From NCBI GenBank assembly GCA_024691045.1, contig JAILOC010000137.1, positions 1-12,384 of the forward strand: a stretch of 12,384 nt of DNA, given 5' to 3'. Both the position numbers and the translations under genes were made by a program. The notes below the pieces were generated by a model. It was not told the origin of the DNA. It saw nothing but the letters and a program-made list of their open reading frames with translations, and did not search any database. The stretch comes from Lachnospiraceae bacterium. GTDB taxonomy: Bacteria; Bacillota_A; Clostridia; Lachnospirales; Lachnospiraceae. Shown here in pieces: positions 1 to 7,217 of this stretch (position 1 is its first letter; every line of letters starts with the position of its first letter).

Positions 1-1
1 C

Positions 2-748
2 ATTACATTCATGTTCGGTGCAAAGGCAGCTCCCGCATACGTAATTGCTCAGGATATCATCCACCTCATCCTCTGCCTGCAGGAACTCATTAACAATGAT
101 CCCGACGTAAGCCCGTACATCAAGGTTGTCATGGTCGAGAATTACAATGTAAGCTATGCGGAGAAGATGATCCCCGCCTGCGATATCTCCGAGCAGATTT
201 CCCTTGCATCCAAGGAAGCATCCGGAACCGGCAACATGAAGTTCATGTTAAACGGTGCACTTACACTCGGAACCATGGACGGAGCTAATGTTGAGATCGT
301 AAAGGAAGTCGGAGAAGACAACGCATTCATCTTCGGTATGAGTTCCGACGAAGTCATCGGATTCGAGAATAACGGCGGATACGATCCCATGCAGATCTTC
401 AACAACGATCCCGATATCAGACGCGTTCTCATGCAGCTGATCAACGGAACCTATTCGCCCGACACCGAGCTGTTCAGACCTCTTTACAACAGCCTTCTGA
501 ACACCCAGTGCACTTCAAAGGCAGATACCTATTTCATCCTCAAGGATTTCAAGTCCTACTCGGATGCAAGGGCAAGGATCGTTGATTTCTACAACGATCA
601 GGCTAAGTGGGCACACAGTGCGATCCTCAATGTAGCATGCTCGGGCAAGTTCACATCAGACAGAACCATCCAGCAGTATGTGGATGAGATCTGGCACCTG
701 GATAAAGTAGTTCTTTCAAGGAAGAAATCTTCCAAATCAGATAAATGA
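2..748 (+). CDS. glgP: Glycogen/alpha-glucan phosphorylase, C-terminal part (5' end outside window)
   Basis: The frame is open from base 2, so the gene enters from the left; the ATG at 11 is an internal Met, not the start. About 248 residues are present, roughly the last third of a phosphorylase of about 800 residues. Visible family hallmarks are KAAPAY, then VENYNVSYAEKMIPACDISEQ, and the cofactor-binding block SGTGNMKF followed by NGALTLGTMDGANVE. The Lys of NMKF (codon 239-241) is the residue that carries pyridoxal phosphate in this family. The enzyme releases glucose 1-phosphate from glycogen or maltodextrins in the cytoplasm. The end is normal for the family apart from a short Lys/Ser-rich tail. 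It is followed after 56 bases by the aconitase-like gene. A maltodextrin-specific MalP cannot be excluded, because substrate preference is not readable here. Confidence 0.95.
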   Translation: MTFMFGAKAAPAYVIAQDIIHLILCLQELINNDPDVSPYIKVVMVENYNVSYAEKMIPACDISEQISLASKEASGTGNMKFMLNGALTLGTMDGANVEIVKEVGEDNAFIFGMSSDEVIGFENNGGYDPMQIFNNDPDIRRVLMQLINGTYSPDTELFRPLYNSLLNTQCTSKADTYFILKDFKSYSDARARIVDFYNDQAKWAHSAILNVACSGKFTSDRTIQQYVDEIWHLDKVVLSRKKSSKSDK

Positions 749-757
749 TAAATTAGT

Positions 758-785
758 TACCGGAGTAGCTGATACTGCTCCGGTA
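758..785 (+). terminator. Hairpin between glgP and the hydratase gene, possible weak terminator
   Basis: Bases 758-768 pair with 775-785 in an 11-bp stem containing one G-T pair, with the six-base loop CTGATA. Only four T follow (788-791), starting after CA, so termination would be weak. The hairpin could instead protect the glgP 3' end or attenuate read-through into the next gene. It lies just upstream of the GAGGAG ribosome binding site at 793-798. Confidence 0.5.
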
Positions 786-804
786 CATTTTCGAGGAGAA
801 ACAA

Positions 805-3099
805 ATGATCAGATTAACAGACGGCGGAGCATATCTCATTAACGGAACCGAGCTTGTTGAAGACGGCGCAGAAGCTCAGGCAAAGGTTACATCCCTTACA
901 GGAAGTGCTCCGGACAAAGAAACTGCCAGAAGGCAGACCATGGCATACGGCATCCTGGAGAAACACAACACTTCGGGAAATATGGATCAGCTTAAGATCA
1001 AGTTCGATTCGCTCGCAAGCCATGACATCACCTTCGTAGGCATCATCCAGACCGCAAGGGCATCGGGCCTTGAGAAGTTCCCCATCCCCTATGTTCTTAC
1101 CAACTGCCACAACTCTCTTTGTGCTGTAGGCGGAACCATTAACGAGGATGACCATGTCTTCGGTCTCTCCGCTGCAAGAAAGTACGGTGGAATCTACGTT
1201 CCTCCTCACCAGGCGGTCATCCACCAGTTTGAGCGTGAGATGATGGCAGGCTGCGGAAGAATGATCCTCGGATCCGATTCACACACCAGATACGGTGCAC
1301 TCGGAACCATGGCAATGGGAGAGGGCGGTCCGGAGCTTGTCAAGCAGCTTCTCGGACAGACCTATGATGTTGCAATGCCCGGCGTTGTAGCCATCTATCT
1401 TACAGGTGCTCCCAGAAGAGGCGTCGGACCTCAGGACGTTGCCATCGCTATCATCGGTGCGGTATTCGCAAACGGATACGTCAAGAACAAGGTAATGGAA
1501 TTCGTGGGACCCGGCGTTGCAAATCTTTCCGAAGATTTCCGTATCGGCGTCGATGTAATGACTACAGAAACGACATGTCTGTCATCTATTTGGGTAACCG
1601 ATGACAATACCAGGGAGTTCCTTGAAATCCACGGACGCGGCGATGCATACTCAAAGCTCGATCCCGGAGCTGTTGCATATTATGACGGAGCGGTTGTTGT
1701 TGATCTTTCCGAGATCAAGCCTATGATCGCAATGCCCTTCCATCCCAGCAATGCTTTTACCATTGACGAGTTCAATGCTAATCCCGAAGACATCATCCAC
1801 GAGACCGAGGAAAGAGCCAAGGTTTCATTCGGTGACAAGGTCGAGTTCGAGCTTATGTCCAAGCTTCGTGACGGAAAGTTCCATGTAGATCAGGGAATCA
1901 TCGCGGGCTGTGCAGGCGGCGGATTTGAAAATATCTGTGCCGCAGCGGATATCCTTAACGGTGCTTCGATCGGAGACAGAGAGTTTACCCTCAGCGTATA
2001 TCCCGCATCAATGCCCGTATATATGGAGATCATCAAGAACGGCTGCGCTGCGAAGATCCTCGAGACAGGTGCGATCCTCAAGACCGCATTCTGCGGACCC
2101 TGCTTCGGCGCAGGAGACACTCCTTCCAACAACGCATTTTCCATCCGTCATTCAACCAGGAACTTCCCCAACAGAGAAGGCTCCAAGGTTCAGAACGGCC
2201 AGGTTGCATCCGTCGCACTCATGGATGCGAGAAGTATCGCGGCTACCGCTGCAAACGGCGGAGTGCTCACAAGTGCGGAGAACTTCGAGTGCACATATAA
2301 CAAATATCAGTATCACTTTGATGCAGGCATCTATCAGAAGAGAGTATTCGATTCAGGGAATGTCGCAGATCCCGACGAGAAGCTCATTCTCGGTCCCAAT
2401 ATCAAGGACTGGCCTAAGATGCCCGCACTTCAGGATAATCTCCTCATCAAGGTAGTATCGGAGATCCACGATCCCGTCACCACCACCGATGAGCTTATCC
2501 CCTCCGGAGAGACCTCAAGCTACAGATCGAATCCCCTCGGACTTGCGGAGTTCGCACTTTCAAGAAAGGATCCCGAGTACGTGGGACGTGCCAAGGAAGT
2601 ACGTGCGCAGGAGGAAAAGAGAGAAGAGGGAACCTCATTCGCACAGATGAGCGATGAGGTTGCAAAGGCTGTGGAGACCGTTAAGAAAACCTTCGCTGAT
2701 GTATCCGAATCCAACACCGGAATCGGTTCAACAATATTTGCCGTAAAGCCCGGTGACGGTTCCGCAAGAGAGCAGGCTGCATCATGCCAGAGAGTTCTCG
2801 GCGGATGGGCCAACATAGCAAACGAGTACGCTACCAAGAGATACAGATCAAACCTCATCAACTGGGGTATGCTTCCCTTCATCGTTCCTGCGGGAGACCT
2901 TCCCTTCAAGAACCTTGATTACATTTTCGTTCCCGGCATCAAAAAGGCAGTCACAGACAAGGCTGACAGCGTAAAGGCATACACCGTTGATGCCGCATCC
3001 GGTCAGATGAAGGAATTCAAAATGACCCTCGGAAGCCTTACCGATGAGGAAAGAGAGATCATTCTTAAGGGATGTCTCATCAATTACAACAGGAGATAA
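805..3099 (+). CDS. Aconitase-superfamily hydratase (YbhJ-like), substrate unknown
   Basis: A 764-residue protein with the full aconitase architecture: three N-terminal Fe-S/substrate domains, then the C-terminal swivel domain in the same chain. Three likely [4Fe-4S] ligands are visible: C369 (in AGCAGG) and C430/C433 (in CGPC). Their spacing, 61 then 3 residues, nearly matches the C358/C421/C424 pattern known for mitochondrial aconitase. SDSHT at 157-161 is the conserved active-site segment of domain 2. From about residue 545 the sequence resembles a swivel domain ([18 protein letters not shown]) and it ends in GCLINY. Overall it resembles E. coli YbhJ, annotated only as a putative hydratase, more than AcnA, AcnB or LeuC. 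The start is set by GAGGAG at 793-798, six bases before ATG. The SseB-like gene follows after one base, so the two are probably co-transcribed. The dehydration/hydration substrate cannot be deduced. Confidence 0.88.
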   Translation: MIRLTDGGAYLINGTELVEDGAEAQAKVTSLTGSAPDKETARRQTMAYGILEKHNTSGNMDQLKIKFDSLASHDITFVGIIQTARASGLEKFPIPYVLTNCHNSLCAVGGTINEDDHVFGLSAARKYGGIYVPPHQAVIHQFEREMMAGCGRMILGSDSHTRYGALGTMAMGEGGPELVKQLLGQTYDVAMPGVVAIYLTGAPRRGVGPQDVAIAIIGAVFANGYVKNKVMEFVGPGVANLSEDFRIGVDVMTTETTCLSSIWVTDDNTREFLEIHGRGDAYSKLDPGAVAYYDGAVVVDLSEIKPMIAMPFHPSNAFTIDEFNANPEDIIHETEERAKVSFGDKVEFELMSKLRDGKFHVDQGIIAGCAGGGFENICAAADILNGASIGDREFTLSVYPASMPVYMEIIKNGCAAKILETGAILKTAFCGPCFGAGDTPSNNAFSIRHSTRNFPNREGSKVQNGQVASVALMDARSIAATAANGGVLTSAENFECTYNKYQYHFDAGIYQKRVFDSGNVADPDEKLILGPNIKDWPKMPALQDNLLIKVVSEIHDPVTTTDELIPSGETSSYRSNPLGLAEFALSRKDPEYVGRAKEVRAQEEKREEGTSFAQMSDEVAKAVETVKKTFADVSESNTGIGSTIFAVKPGDGSAREQAASCQRVLGGWANIANEYATKRYRSNLINWGMLPFIVPAGDLPFKNLDYIFVPGIKKAVTDKADSVKAYTVDAASGQMKEFKMTLGSLTDEEREIILKGCLINYNRR

Positions 3100-3100
3100 G

Positions 3101-3688
3101 ATGGAATTAGGCAAGACAGTATCCAATCCCATGCTTGTAGGCGCAATGCAGCTTATCAAGTCTGACGGAAACAATCCCGATCCCGCGCACCAGGTAATGT
3201 TCCTCGAGCAGCTCGACAGTGCGGAGCTCCTTGCTCCCGCCGAGGTGAAGGCTGAGGTCGGACCTGACGGCGAGAAGCTCATGGACAGAAAGCATACTGT
3301 ACGTTTTCCTGTTCTTACGGGTGCGGACGGCAGGAGATTTTTCGTTGTGTTCACCGATAACGCCGCACTTGAGAAGGCGAGAACACTTGAAGGCGCATCC
3401 AAGCTTCCCGAGGAATTTGTCTCGGAAGCAGTCACCGTAAAGCTTGCGGATATGGCGAAGTTTATTTTGACTCCCGGTCCGGACGGCTCCGAAAACACCA
3501 CGTACGGAATAGTCATCAATCCGTTCATGGAAAACATCGTGATCCCAAAGAGCCTCATGATGAACATAGTTGCAAAGAGAGCGCAGGAAGCAAGAGCAAG
3601 GCTTGAAAGGGCAACGAAGAAAATGGAAGCCATGGAAGGCGGGGATATCATTCAGTTTCCCACCGGAGAAAAAAAGGAAGATGACTAA
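3101..3688 (+). CDS. SseB N-terminal domain protein
   Basis: A 195-residue cytoplasmic protein. The start is the ATG at 3101, where AGGAG at 3091-3095 sits five bases upstream. An in-frame start at 3044 would overlap the hydratase gene and has no such site. Residues about 8-150 resemble the SseB N-terminal domain: an N-terminal helix with PMLVGAMQLI, then a VRFPVLTGADGRRFFVVFTD strand-turn-strand segment (68-87), then GIVINPFMENIVIPKSLM (136-153). Residues 155-178 are Arg/Lys/Glu/Ala-rich and could form a helix. The tail is charged. In enterobacteria SseB was first tied to serine sensitivity, but the domain is widespread in Firmicutes with no firm role. The one-base gap to the hydratase implies co-transcription. 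I can name the domain but not the function. Confidence 0.72.
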   Translation: MELGKTVSNPMLVGAMQLIKSDGNNPDPAHQVMFLEQLDSAELLAPAEVKAEVGPDGEKLMDRKHTVRFPVLTGADGRRFFVVFTDNAALEKARTLEGASKLPEEFVSEAVTVKLADMAKFILTPGPDGSENTTYGIVINPFMENIVIPKSLMMNIVAKRAQEARARLERATKKMEAMEGGDIIQFPTGEKKEDD

Positions 3689-3713
3689 TCATCCCGGGTA
3701 AATATGCCGATAT
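3686..3713 (+). promoter_or_regulatory. Possible SigD (sigma-28) promoter
   Basis: GCCGATAT at 3706-3713 matches the -10 consensus known for Bacillus SigD. TAAT at 3686-3689 (consensus TAAA) lies 16 bases upstream and overlaps the stop codon of the SseB-like gene. A start site about seven bases downstream of the octamer would fall inside the 5' arm of the terminator, so the new RNA would lack most of that arm and escape termination. The same octamer also occurs by chance inside murA near 8448, so the match alone is weak. Confidence 0.4.
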
Positions 3714-3746
3714 AAAGAGCAGAAGCAAAACAGCCTCTGCTCTTTT
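3714..3746 (+). terminator. Intrinsic terminator after the SseB-like gene
   Basis: AAAGAGCAGA (3714-3723) pairs with TCTGCTCTTT (3736-3745), with two further G-C pairs inside (3725-3726 with 3733-3734) and an AAAACA loop. A TTTT run at 3743-3746 is followed by GCTTT. It ends the hydratase/SseB transcription unit. Its 5' arm begins directly after a SigD-like -10 octamer. Confidence 0.85.
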
Positions 3747-3888
3747 GCTTTGAAAAATCTCACAGACAGGAAAGCAGACGCAGAAAGGATTCACAGGACC
3801 GGCCACGGTCCGGGAGTGCAGCTCCGGAATCCCGGAGAGCGTTATTTTTGTTGCTTTTTTCTGTGGTCAAAAAAGAAAGGAGAACATA
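3747..3888 (+). other. Structured leader before the calcium-loop gene
   Basis: This stretch holds no gene. Several short helices can be drawn. GGACCG (3796-3801) pairs with CGGTCC (3806-3811) around a GCCA loop. GGAG (3813-3816) pairs with CTCC (3822-3825). GGATTC (3787-3792) pairs with GAATCC (3827-3832) and closes both into a three-way junction. An alternative hairpin, CTCCGG (3822-3827) with CCGGAG (3832-3837), would break the closing stem and is followed by a T-rich tract at 3841-3860. The two forms are mutually exclusive. I could not match this to a known riboswitch class. Confidence 0.4.
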
Positions 3889-5040
3889 TTGAAGATTGAT
3901 GGTTCGGTCACAGGAATGGAGTCCGAACGCAGCTTTAGTGCTGTGAACTATTCAGCAAGGAGCTTTAAGACGACGGAGGTCGCAAATGATCCTGTGAAAG
4001 GAGGATTGTCAAAACAGGGTTCGTTCCTCGATACGCTTCTCGGAAAGTACGACAGTTCCGGAAAGGAGGAGGCCGGTGAAACGGATGAGGCAGCCGGTGA
4101 AAAAGAAGAGATCACATTTGATGATATGATCGGAAAGCTGTCTGTCGGAAGATATCCCGGTATAAATGTCCCACAGCGCAGCTACCCTTCGGAAAACATG
4201 TATATCGACCGTATGTCGGTGCTTTACATCTTTTCCCTTTTATTTGAGGATTTCAGGGAAAGGATAAAGGAGATGATGGCGGGATGCACAGGAAGATATA
4301 ATGATGCTCAAAAAACCGCACCAAAATACAGTGATGCTTACAGTGGCGGAGGAATGGGCTTTTCATCCGTGAAGCTTGTCAGAACCGATTATGTACAGGA
4401 TAGTTTTTCTTTTGAATCCGAGGATACGAGCTTTACCGCGAAGGGTAAAGCCATATGCAAAGACGGAAGGGAGATAGAGTACAGCATAAACGTGGGCATG
4501 AGCAGACGATTTGAAAGTTTTGCGGAAAAGCTTCTTAATGCCGGGGATGTTCACTGCATCGATCCTCTCGTCATAAATCTTGGCAGCAATGTTACATCGG
4601 TCACGGACCGGAATTTCTATTTTGATCTGGACGGCGACGGGGAGAAGGAATACATCAGTTCTCTTACGAAAGACAGCGGGTTCCTTGCACTTGATAAAAA
4701 CGGCGATGGAGCGATAAATGACGGGACAGAACTGTTTGGAACAAAGACCGGCAACGGCTTTAAGGAGCTTTCCGCTTACGATGACGACAGGGACGGATGG
4801 ATCGATGAAGATGACGATATATTCGACAAGCTTAAAGTATGGGTCAGAGATCCTGCGGGGGACAGACTGCTTTCCCTGAAGGATGCCGGCGTCGGTGCGA
4901 TAAATCTTATGAATGCGAATACGGAGTTTTCCCTGAAGAATGAGATGAACAGGACGAATGCGATAGTAAGGTCATCCGGAATGTTTTTGTATGAGGACGG
5001 AAGAGCCGGGACTCTTCAGCAGATCGATCTGGTCAGTTAA
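3889..5040 (+). CDS. Protein with EF-hand-like calcium loops, function unknown
   Basis: A 383-residue protein with no signal peptide or membrane segment. The start is TTG at 3889: AAAGGAG ends at 3882, six bases upstream, whereas the next in-frame ATG (codon 10) has no such site. The N-terminal 240 residues are unrecognised and partly low in complexity, with Glu-rich stretches near residues 58-75. The C-terminal third carries three Asp-rich loops: DLDGDGEKE at 246-254, DKNGDGAINDGTE at 269-281, and DDDRDGWIDEDD at 298-309. The last is a textbook 12-position EF-hand loop (D298, D300, D302, W304, D306, D309). The protein ends in GTLQQIDL. From memory, similar C-termini occur in uncharacterised proteins of many motile bacteria, usually annotated only as EF-hand or VCBS-like. 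Calcium binding is likely; a role in motility or the surface is inference from the SigD-like promoter upstream. Confidence 0.75.
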   Translation: MKIDGSVTGMESERSFSAVNYSARSFKTTEVANDPVKGGLSKQGSFLDTLLGKYDSSGKEEAGETDEAAGEKEEITFDDMIGKLSVGRYPGINVPQRSYPSENMYIDRMSVLYIFSLLFEDFRERIKEMMAGCTGRYNDAQKTAPKYSDAYSGGGMGFSSVKLVRTDYVQDSFSFESEDTSFTAKGKAICKDGREIEYSINVGMSRRFESFAEKLLNAGDVHCIDPLVINLGSNVTSVTDRNFYFDLDGDGEKEYISSLTKDSGFLALDKNGDGAINDGTELFGTKTGNGFKELSAYDDDRDGWIDEDDDIFDKLKVWVRDPAGDRLLSLKDAGVGAINLMNANTEFSLKNEMNRTNAIVRSSGMFLYEDGRAGTLQQIDLVS

Positions 5041-5070
5041 TGGACTTTTGGACCGCATAAGTGGTACAAT
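5041..5070 (+). promoter_or_regulatory. Candidate vegetative promoter for the lipoprotein gene
   Basis: TGGTACAAT at 5062-5070 is an extended -10 (TGn plus TACAAT). TGGACT at 5041-5046 is an acceptable -35 with an 18-base spacer. It lies 31 bases before the lipoprotein start and right after the preceding stop codon. Confidence 0.45.
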
Positions 5071-5101
5071 ACACCCGTGTGTTTGAAGTACGGGAGATGA
5101 G

Positions 5102-6373
5102 ATGGGGCGTATGAAAAGACATACAATTTCATACGTCTCATTTTTATTGTGTCAGATATTTGTGCTGGGTGCATGCTCCGATAACGTATCGATAAGCGGA
5201 AGAAGCATGGAGCCCGTAGCGGTGCTGGATTTTACCGTTCCCTCATCGGCTCCGAATATCATGTCAGACCTGGGAGGTTATTCGCTTAATTCGGAGAAAT
5301 ACGCATACCTTAGGATTAATGAAAACGCAGGACCGGTCGAAGCCTTCCGCATTGTTGATATGGAATCGGAACAGACTGCTTTTGAGGGAGTGTTCTTGCA
5401 GGCGAAGAACAATTCCTCCCTTCTGGTCGCGGATTTTTCGGATCTGAAGGAAGAAGGTTATTACCGCGTGGAATGTGAGACGTACGGCTGCTCCGAGGTT
5501 TTCCGCATCTCGGGAGATCTGTACGGCAGACTGTCCGAAGATGCGAAGACACATATCATGGAAGGCTGCAGGGATCTGAGTGCGGATCCGCAAACGGTTC
5601 TGGATTATCTGCAGACGTATGAATGGTTCGGTGAGATACTTTCAGATACCGGGGAGGATGCCGGTACGGATGTGATCTCCGGAGCGCCCGATGAACTTAT
5701 CTGTGTGCGCGACTGGATATCCGGCAGGGATTATGAAGGGAGCGTCGGCACCGAGGCGGTTATTTATTCCGCTATATTGGCTAAGTTCAGTTTCCTGTAC
5801 AGGAATTATGACAGCGCTCTTGCCACCGAATGCTTGCAGAAGGCATCATCCATTTATTCCCAGAGCGGAAATGTTGTAAGGAGCGATTCGGCGACATTCA
5901 GGGCGCTTGCGGAGCTTTACAGGGCATCCGGTGAAAGCACTTACGAAGCCGGGCTGGCCGGCTATAAGGAATATTTCTCGTCCGGGGATGTACATCCGGA
6001 TGAGGGATATATGTACGGAGCGATGACATACATCGTCACGAGGCAGACGGTTGATAAGGAGCTGTGCGATATGCTGGTGGATTCGATCCTGGCCGATGCA
6101 CAGTCGATCAACAACCGCAAAAGAGAGATCACCGATCCGATGTATTCGCAGACCGGCGGAAGCGATGAAATGATCGGTTATATCAGGACCCTTATGTGTG
6201 CCAATTATATCCTCAAGGGGTATGAATATGACCGCACCATGCAGATGATGCTTCATTATCTTTCGGGCCTCAATGTCGAGTCATCCGCGTATGAACCCGA
6301 AGCCGGATCCGAAGGTGTATACTACCTGATCTACAGCTGCATGGCAGCTCTGGAAAAGGAAGGAAAACTATAA
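5102..6373 (+). CDS. Lipoprotein resembling a degenerate GH9 glycosidase (CelD_N Ig-like domain plus helical domain)
   Basis: A 423-residue protein with a lipoprotein signal: basic N-terminus (MGRMKRH), hydrophobic core, and LGAC at 22-25, predicting lipidation of C25 and anchoring outside the membrane. The start at ATG 5102 follows GGGAG by five bases; an in-frame ATG at 5111 is possible. Residues about 38-137 resemble the Ig-like domain that precedes family 9 cellulase domains: AYLRIN, FRIVDMESEQTAFEG, VADFSDLKEEGYYRVE, then FRISGDLYGRL. Residues about 145-420 are helical and recall the GH9 barrel: SDSATFRALAELYRASGESTYE at 261-282, and MMLHYLSGLNVESSAY at 382-397 like the C-terminal HYLLGRN region. 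The GWxDAGD catalytic motif and the terminal PHHR-type segment are missing, so enzyme activity is doubtful. plsC follows after 34 bases, probably in the same transcript. Confidence 0.68.
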   Translation: MGRMKRHTISYVSFLLCQIFVLGACSDNVSISGRSMEPVAVLDFTVPSSAPNIMSDLGGYSLNSEKYAYLRINENAGPVEAFRIVDMESEQTAFEGVFLQAKNNSSLLVADFSDLKEEGYYRVECETYGCSEVFRISGDLYGRLSEDAKTHIMEGCRDLSADPQTVLDYLQTYEWFGEILSDTGEDAGTDVISGAPDELICVRDWISGRDYEGSVGTEAVIYSAILAKFSFLYRNYDSALATECLQKASSIYSQSGNVVRSDSATFRALAELYRASGESTYEAGLAGYKEYFSSGDVHPDEGYMYGAMTYIVTRQTVDKELCDMLVDSILADAQSINNRKREITDPMYSQTGGSDEMIGYIRTLMCANYILKGYEYDRTMQMMLHYLSGLNVESSAYEPEAGSEGVYYLIYSCMAALEKEGKL

Positions 6374-6407
6374 TTAACAGAAAGTCAATAGATGTAGGTG
6401 AACTAAA

Positions 6408-7157
6408 ATGATCAGACTGGTACTTACCGCAATATATGTTGGTCTTTTCCTTATTCTCACGATACCTCTTATGATCGTGTGTGCGATAATGAGGATATTC
6501 AATCCCTCCGGAGCCGATAAACTTGCCAATGCAACGGTCATGTGGGGATTCAGGAGTGTCAGCCATGTCTGCGGTATCAGGCTTGAGGTCAGGGGCATGG
6601 AAAAGGTTCCGAAGGACGGAGCGCTTCTGTATGTCGGAAACCACAGGAGCCTGTTCGATATAGTTGTCGGATACCCACTTTGCAAATGCCCCACGGGAGT
6701 TATTGCAAAAAAGTCAACAAAGAAGATCCCGCTTCTCAACATATGGATGATCCTTCTCCGCTGCCTGTTCCTTGACAGAAGCAATACCAAAAAGGGTCTT
6801 CAGGTAATTCTCGAAGCGATTGAGATGGTCAAGACCGGAACCTCAATACTGATTTTCCCCGAAGGCACCAGAAACAAGGATATTGATTCGGATAAGCTTC
6901 TTCCGATGCATAACGGAAGCTTTAAGATAGCGACTAAGGGAAATGTCCTTATCCAGCCCATGGCCATAGTCGGAACCGACCACATCATGAAAAAGCACCT
7001 GATGAAGGGTTCCTTTGTCATTGTGCAGTTCTGTGACCCTGTGGACCCTAAAACCCTGGACAAGGAAACCCTCAAAAACATCGGCGGATACGTGGGCGGA
7101 ATCATAGAAGAAGCCTACGCGGAGATCAAGGCGGATTGGTCCCCGACTGGACATTAA
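6408..7157 (+). CDS. plsC: 1-acyl-sn-glycerol-3-phosphate acyltransferase (PlsC family)
   Basis: A 249-residue membrane-associated acyltransferase that adds the second acyl chain to lysophosphatidic acid, giving phosphatidic acid for phospholipid synthesis. Residues about 2-27 form a hydrophobic membrane segment. All four family motifs are visible in order: NHRSLFD at 78-84 (the HX4D catalytic dyad H79/D84), FLDR at 121-124, FPEGTR at 150-155, and IQPMAI at 182-187. Length is normal. AGGTG at 6396-6400 lies seven bases before the ATG. The gene sits 34 bases after the lipoprotein gene and upstream of murA, which appears to have its own promoter. Members of this family can use other acyl acceptors, so the exact substrate is inferred. 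Confidence 0.9.
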   Translation: MIRLVLTAIYVGLFLILTIPLMIVCAIMRIFNPSGADKLANATVMWGFRSVSHVCGIRLEVRGMEKVPKDGALLYVGNHRSLFDIVVGYPLCKCPTGVIAKKSTKKIPLLNIWMILLRCLFLDRSNTKKGLQVILEAIEMVKTGTSILIFPEGTRNKDIDSDKLLPMHNGSFKIATKGNVLIQPMAIVGTDHIMKKHLMKGSFVIVQFCDPVDPKTLDKETLKNIGGYVGGIIEEAYAEIKADWSPTGH

Positions 7158-7176
7158 GGCCGTTTTGTGGTAAAGT
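7148..7176 (+). promoter_or_regulatory. Candidate vegetative promoter for murA
   Basis: TGGACA at 7148-7153 and TAAAGT at 7171-7176 are separated by exactly 17 bases, and TGG directly before the latter gives an extended -10. The -35 overlaps the last codons of plsC. The predicted start would leave a leader of about 35 bases before murA. Confidence 0.55.
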
Positions 7177-7217
7177 CAGTGCGTATGTAAAACTTTGTAC
7201 CATTCAAAGAGGTTTTC

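Noticed and set aside
3044..3100. Earlier ATG start for the SseB-like gene
   Set aside because: It would overlap the hydratase gene by 56 bases; the ATG at 3101 has AGGAG at the right distance.
2848..3651. Minus-strand open frame (267 codons) opposite the hydratase and SseB-like genes
   Set aside because: It spans two genuine plus-strand genes and the junction between them, which a real gene would not be expected to mirror.
3761..3837. Possible c-di-GMP (GEMM-I) riboswitch upstream of the calcium-loop gene
   Set aside because: GACGCAGAAAG at 3778-3788 faintly recalls the conserved GACGCAAAGC, but the other conserved blocks and the expected P1, P2 and P3 arrangement are not there.
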